NCBI GenBank assembly: GCA_040255925.1
Contig: JBDZVX010000090.1
Coordinates: 1 to 9,403 of the forward strand
DNA length: 9,403 bases
Reading direction: 5' to 3'
DNA from: Nitrolancea sp040255925
GTDB lineage: Bacteria; Chloroflexota; Chloroflexia; Thermomicrobiales; Thermomicrobiaceae
The notes under the pieces are model-generated. The model worked only from the letters and a program-made list of their open reading frames with translations, was not told the DNA's origin and searched no databases. The translations under genes and the position numbers were made by a program. Positions 5,906 through 9,403 of the stretch are shown piece after piece. Each line of letters begins with the position of its first letter. Positions within the stretch are counted from its first letter, which is position 1.

Positions 5906-6964
5906 ATGGCGTTTGTGGGGATCGCATCATCACCGCGCCGGCCGGGTCATGTCACGCTTCGGACCCGTGCCTTTGCCCTGCGTATTAATTACCGTGTCCT
6001 GCTCATGGCCGGGTTCGCCTCGCTGGGCCTGTTCGCCGTAGCCACCTGGGCCATGTCGCTCGGCAGCTTTCCAATCCCCTTCGTGGATGTCGTGAGAACA
6101 ATCTTCGGCGAGGGCTCCCAGGAGTATGCGTTCATCGTCTGGACCTTGCGCCTCCCGCGTGTCCTCTGTGCCGTGTTCGTCGGCGCCGCCCTGGCTTTAT
6201 CGGGTGCGATATTCCAGGGATTGGTGCGGAACCCGCTGGTTTCCCCCGACATCATTGGCATCGATGCCGGAGCAACCATCTTCGCCGTATTCTGGATTGT
6301 CACCGGTCAGTCCAGCCCCTTGCTCCCAGTGGCGGCATTCCTCGGCGCGATCCTGGCGGCGGCGCTGGTGTATCTGCTCTCCTGGCGGGGTGGAATCTCA
6401 ACCAACCGGCTCATCCTGGTTGGGATCGGCATTGGGGCCGCCCTGGCAGCCGGCACGAGTTACCTCATGGTCCGGTTCCCGATCGAGTTCGTGGCCGACG
6501 CGTACAGCTGGACCGTCGGCAGTGTCTACGGCAGTGACTGGGAAGACGTGCGGGTGCTGGGGCTGGCACTCCTGGTTCTGGCTCCCCTGGCGGTGGTTCT
6601 GACCTGGCCGTTACGGGCCCTGCAGCTCGGTGACGATGTCACCCGCGGGCTGGGGCTCCCGCTCGAACGAACACGATTGGGACTTATTGCCGTCGGCTGC
6701 GCGCTGGCCGCCGTTTCCATCACGGTTGCCGGGCCGGTGGGTTTCGTCGCCCTGATGGTCCCGCATATGGCGCGGATGCTGGCGGGTCCCTTGTCTGGGA
6801 GTGTGATGGTCTTGACCGGCGTGCTGGGCGCATGTTTCCTGCTCACGGCAGACATTGTGGCGCAGCATTTCTTGCCGGTCAGTCTGCCGGTCGGCGTCAT
6901 TACCGCCGCGGTCGGGGCGCCGTACTTCTTATTCCTCCTCTACCGAACCGGCGTACGAATGTGA
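5906..6964 (+). CDS. FecCD-family siderophore ABC transporter permease, subunit 2
   Basis: Predicted 352 residues and multi-spanning, with a basic N-terminal tail (about 1-30) and then hydrophobic segments. Family marks match those of subunit 1 at nearly the same positions: LRLPRV (81-86), NPLVSPDIIGIDAGA (109-123), LGDDVTRGLGL (241-251, ATPase contact) and GPVGFVALMVPH (276-287). It is clearly a different protein from subunit 1, so the channel is likely a heterodimer, as in FepDG. No strong ribosome site precedes ATG 5906; the 2-base gap after the preceding stop suggests coupling. The ATPase gene starts 7 bases after its stop. Confidence 0.92.
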   Translation: MAFVGIASSPRRPGHVTLRTRAFALRINYRVLLMAGFASLGLFAVATWAMSLGSFPIPFVDVVRTIFGEGSQEYAFIVWTLRLPRVLCAVFVGAALALSGAIFQGLVRNPLVSPDIIGIDAGATIFAVFWIVTGQSSPLLPVAAFLGAILAAALVYLLSWRGGISTNRLILVGIGIGAALAAGTSYLMVRFPIEFVADAYSWTVGSVYGSDWEDVRVLGLALLVLAPLAVVLTWPLRALQLGDDVTRGLGLPLERTRLGLIAVGCALAAVSITVAGPVGFVALMVPHMARMLAGPLSGSVMVLTGVLGACFLLTADIVAQHFLPVSLPVGVITAAVGAPYFLFLLYRTGVRM

Positions 6965-6971
6965 TGGTCGT

Positions 6972-8621
6972 ATGAACGGTCTTCAGTCGCAGAACGTGAC
7001 CCTCAAGTATGACGGTGATCCCGTCGTCCATGACTTGACCCTCACGATTCCTAACGGTGAGATCACGACGATCATCGGACCGAACGGCTGCGGAAAATCG
7101 ACCATACTACGGGCGCTCGCACGCCTGATGCGGCCGGCGAGCGGCACGGTCATTCTGGAGGGGCAGCTCATTCACCAGATGCCAACCCGTGAGGTCGCGC
7201 GTCGCCTCGGCTTGCTCCATCAGCAACAGGCGCCGTTAGCGGGTATCACCGTCGAGGATCTCGTCCGGCGCGGCCGCTACCCGCACCAGGCCTTTCTCCA
7301 GCCGCCGTCGGGACGTGACCTTGCGGCCGTAGAGCGGGCGCTGGAACTGACCGGGATGACCAAGCTCCGCCGGCGCGCCGTCGATCAACTCTCCGGCGGT
7401 CAGCGGCAGCGCGCCTGGATGGCGATGGCGCTGGCCCAGGAGACACCATTCCTGCTCCTGGATGAGCCAACAACCTTCCTGGACGTTGCGCATCAGCTTG
7501 AAGTCATCGAGCTGGTGCGGCAGATCAACGCCGAGGAGGGGCGGACCGTCGTCATGGTGCTCCATGATGTGAACGAGGCAGCCAAGGCCAGCCACTACAT
7601 CGTAGCCATGAAGGACGGCCGGATTATACGCCAGGGCGCGCCGAGCGAGATTCTCGAACCCGGCTTGCTCACCGATCTCTACGGCATCGACTGCGATGTC
7701 TATCCCCACCCGGTGCAAGGTCACCCCTTCTGCGTCCCGCGTAGTGCTGAGCTCAATCCCCGGAAGGAAGGCCGTGCCGGGAACGCGGCCGCTCACGGGT
7801 TCGACATCGAAGCGGTCCGTTTCGGTTACGGCGACGTTACCGTCCTCCAAGACCTCAGTCTTTCACTGCCAGCCGGTGCCATTACCGCGATTGTCGGTCC
7901 GAACGCCTGTGGCAAAACGACATTGCTGCGCACCTGCGGACGGCTCCTCCGGCAGTCGTCCGGCACAATCAAGCTTGGCGGCCGCGACGTGCATCGCGGC
8001 TCGCACAAAGAGCTGGCGAAGCGGCTGGCGCTGCTTTCCCAAGGTCCGATGCCGCCCGCGGGCTTCTTGGTTGAAGACCTGGTGGCATCCGGGCGTATCC
8101 CGCATCAAGGCTTTCTTCACCAGTGGCGAGCCAGTGATGAAGCGACGGTTGAGTCCGCGTTGGACCGCTGCCGGTTGTCCGAATTCCGCTACCGGGAGAT
8201 CGAGACGCTCTCCGGCGGCCAGCGGCAGCGCGCCTGGTTCGGGATGGCGCTGGCCCAGGAGACCCCCGTCCTCCTCTTGGACGAGCCGACCACCTTCCTG
8301 GATCTCGCTGCCCAGATCGATCTGCTTGACCTGGCCCGCGCCCTCAACCGTGATGAAGGTCGCACGGTGGTCATGGTGCTTCACGACCTCAACCTGGCCG
8401 CCCGCTACGCCGACCTGCTGGTGGCCATGAAGGAGGGCGAGGTGGTCGCCGTTGGTTCTCCGGAGGAGGTGATCTCGCCGGATCTGCTGCGAGAGGTGTT
8501 CGCGATCGAGGCCAACATCATCACCGATCCCCGCACCGGTGCGCCGCTCGTGTTGCCCGATCTGGCGTGTAGAGGAAACCAGACCTCTGATGGCGCTTCC
8601 CGTCCAGTGTTGACCCGGTGA
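6972..8621 (+). CDS. Double ABC ATPase (two fused FepC-like halves) for siderophore uptake
   Basis: Predicted 549 residues holding two complete ATPase domains. Half 1: Walker A GPNGCGKST (36-44), signature LSGGQ (140-144), Walker B LLLDEP (161-166), switch His198. Half 2 (from about 277): Walker A GPNACGKTT (309-317), signature LSGGQ (413-417), Walker B LLLDEP (434-439), switch His471. The signature-to-Walker B blocks agree at 29 of 32 residues, which points to tandem duplication and fusion. All key catalytic residues are present in both halves, so both sites should hydrolyse ATP and power the two-permease channel. Family members are usually about 260-residue single-domain proteins that dimerise; here both are on one chain. 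ATG 6972-6974 was chosen because homology starts there and it follows the permease stop by 7 bases; a longer frame from 6855 overlaps the permease. No clear ribosome site, so coupling is likely. The last 20 or so residues are polar and non-conserved. Confidence 0.94.
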   Translation: MNGLQSQNVTLKYDGDPVVHDLTLTIPNGEITTIIGPNGCGKSTILRALARLMRPASGTVILEGQLIHQMPTREVARRLGLLHQQQAPLAGITVEDLVRRGRYPHQAFLQPPSGRDLAAVERALELTGMTKLRRRAVDQLSGGQRQRAWMAMALAQETPFLLLDEPTTFLDVAHQLEVIELVRQINAEEGRTVVMVLHDVNEAAKASHYIVAMKDGRIIRQGAPSEILEPGLLTDLYGIDCDVYPHPVQGHPFCVPRSAELNPRKEGRAGNAAAHGFDIEAVRFGYGDVTVLQDLSLSLPAGAITAIVGPNACGKTTLLRTCGRLLRQSSGTIKLGGRDVHRGSHKELAKRLALLSQGPMPPAGFLVEDLVASGRIPHQGFLHQWRASDEATVESALDRCRLSEFRYREIETLSGGQRQRAWFGMALAQETPVLLLDEPTTFLDLAAQIDLLDLARALNRDEGRTVVMVLHDLNLAARYADLLVAMKEGEVVAVGSPEEVISPDLLREVFAIEANIITDPRTGAPLVLPDLACRGNQTSDGASRPVLTR

Positions 8622-8739
8622 TATGCTCTGGCTTGGTACTTTCGCGAAGGGAATTGCCATGCCCTGTCATGGGAGTGCGGCGGGAGACGGACCGAGCTCT
8701 CAATACGATCACCTGACACAGGGTATCAGCCCTATACGC
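8622..8739. other. Intergenic stretch after the ATPase gene
   Basis: No gene and no rho-independent terminator are seen. A perfect palindrome TTCGCGAA (8641-8648) and a 5-bp stem, CCATG (8657-8661) with CATGG (8668-8672), lie close together but lack a following T-run. Confidence 0.4.
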
Positions 8740-8823
8740 TCAATCCATCGTCCGCTCGCATCCCCACCGTCGGTCACGCTCATCATAGAAGATGCGGTCG
8801 GGAAGAGGCTGCTTCGTAGCCAT
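8740..8823 (-). CDS. Possible 27-residue peptide
   Basis: A leftward frame from ATG 8821-8823 codes a charged peptide that begins MATKQPLPDRIF and ends at a TGA at 8740. An AGGAGGGAG site stands upstream, with a spacing of about 9-11 bases, which is long. GGAGACTC occurs before both this start and the SBP1 start. No family is recognised and there is no hydrophobic segment. The ribosome-site match is the only support; it may be chance. Confidence 0.25.
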   Translation of the reverse strand: MATKQPLPDRIFYDERDRRWGCERTMD

Positions 8824-9403
8824 TAAATGAGTCTCCCTCCTGAACAATGGCACGGATCGTTTTGTGGCTCCTCGGAACTCAGTGGCGAGCGACTGGAGTG
8901 ATGTCCAAACGTCAGGACGATATTGGATCGATTTCATTGGTAAATCAGAGATCGTTGATCGCGATCTGGTTATCGGAGGTGTTTAGCCGGAAGGTCGGGC
9001 TGAACGAAGCAGAGGTCTGGGAGGAAGTGGGGATCGATCAGGTTCATCATGGCGTTGCGATCCCCGTCGCTTCCGCATTCGCAACCCTGACAGAATTCCC
9101 CCGTAGGACTTCGTTGTGGTCGTCGACCAGCGACAATTCTGTCATCCCGAACGGCTTCGAACAGCATTTTCAGGTTCTGCGATGGATCGGTCCACTGGGT
9201 TCGAAGCTCGTCCAGATCAAGGGCTGGAATGCAGGAGAACAATACGGACTTGACGGCAGAAATATCCGCTCGAACTCAACAAAAGCGGCAGGTTATTGAC
9301 GACTACGGCTACCCAACTGCGCACTATTGGCCGACAGATCGTCTCTCAGCAGATTCACATCGTCGAGCTCGAGAATCAAGTCGGTCATACATGCACGGCT
9401 AGA
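8824..9403. other. Unassigned right flank with competing short frames
   Basis: No recognisable gene in about 580 bases. On the plus strand a 150-codon frame (8847-9299) has no ribosome site and no known motif. On the minus strand 8970-9242 is open from a TTG and contains FCQGCECGSDGDRNA, a Cys-rich stretch only loosely like a zinc ribbon. A minus-strand frame open from the right edge gives an acidic 31-residue end from ATG 9388 to 9293, and a plus-strand frame open from 9254 leaves at the right edge. Frames change often, as in decayed DNA or a non-coding region. Confidence 0.35.

Noticed and set aside
6855..6971. 39-residue extension of the ATPase
   Set aside because: It overlaps the permease end by over 100 bases, and ABC homology begins at ATG 6972.
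8970..9242. TnpB-like zinc ribbon in the minus-strand frame
   Set aside because: The Cys spacing in FCQGCECGSDGDRNA does not fit two CxxC pairs, and no RuvC-like motif lies upstream.
8847..9299. 150-residue plus-strand protein
   Set aside because: No ribosome site, no recognisable motif, and an overlapping minus-strand frame of similar quality; not enough to call a gene.
1..9403. CRISPR arrays, tRNA or rRNA genes
   Set aside because: No regularly spaced direct repeats and no cloverleaf or rRNA-like stretch were seen on reading both strands.

Overview
The window is GC-rich bacterial DNA holding one locus for uptake of ferric siderophores (or a related metallophore). Predicted Tat-type lipoprotein binding proteins and a high-GC style of codon use suggest Chloroflexota (Thermomicrobia-like) or Actinomycetota. 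This placement is an inference and is weak.

Left half (1-4198, minus strand). Reading from about 4200 leftwards: a complete siderophore-binding lipoprotein (SBP1, 3116-4198, GTG start); a 67-residue protein of unknown function (2853-3056); a second binding protein without a visible signal peptide (SBP2, 1825-2853); a decayed binding-protein gene (1541-1825) with two in-frame TAG codons and no lipobox Cys; a FhuF-like ferric-siderophore reductase (615-1478); and the first 128 codons of a third binding protein that runs off the left edge (SBP3, 1-385). Two junctions are one-base stop/start overlaps (TAATG at 2853, TGATG at 1825), so this looks like an operon. The five binding-protein-type reading frames, including the 67-residue one and the pseudogene, begin with versions of one N-terminal leader (D-R-P near residues 6-8, W near 15, usually W near 20).

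Control region (4199-4841). It holds three promoter-like elements of one design, TTGACA-N17/18-TAGGATAA: two point left and one points right. Each is followed at about its start site by a short inverted repeat. The outer leftward and the rightward copies form an inverted duplication of about 50 bp. The rightward transcript has a GC-rich leader of about 180 nt that can fold.

Right half (4842-8621, plus strand). Two FecCD-family permeases (4842-5903 and 5906-6964) and one 549-residue protein made of two complete FepC-like ATPase halves (6972-8621) form a compact operon. Together they would make the membrane channel and motor that the binding proteins feed; the reductase would release iron in the cytoplasm.

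Right flank (8622-9403). No recognisable gene. Short open frames exist on both strands, none with convincing support.
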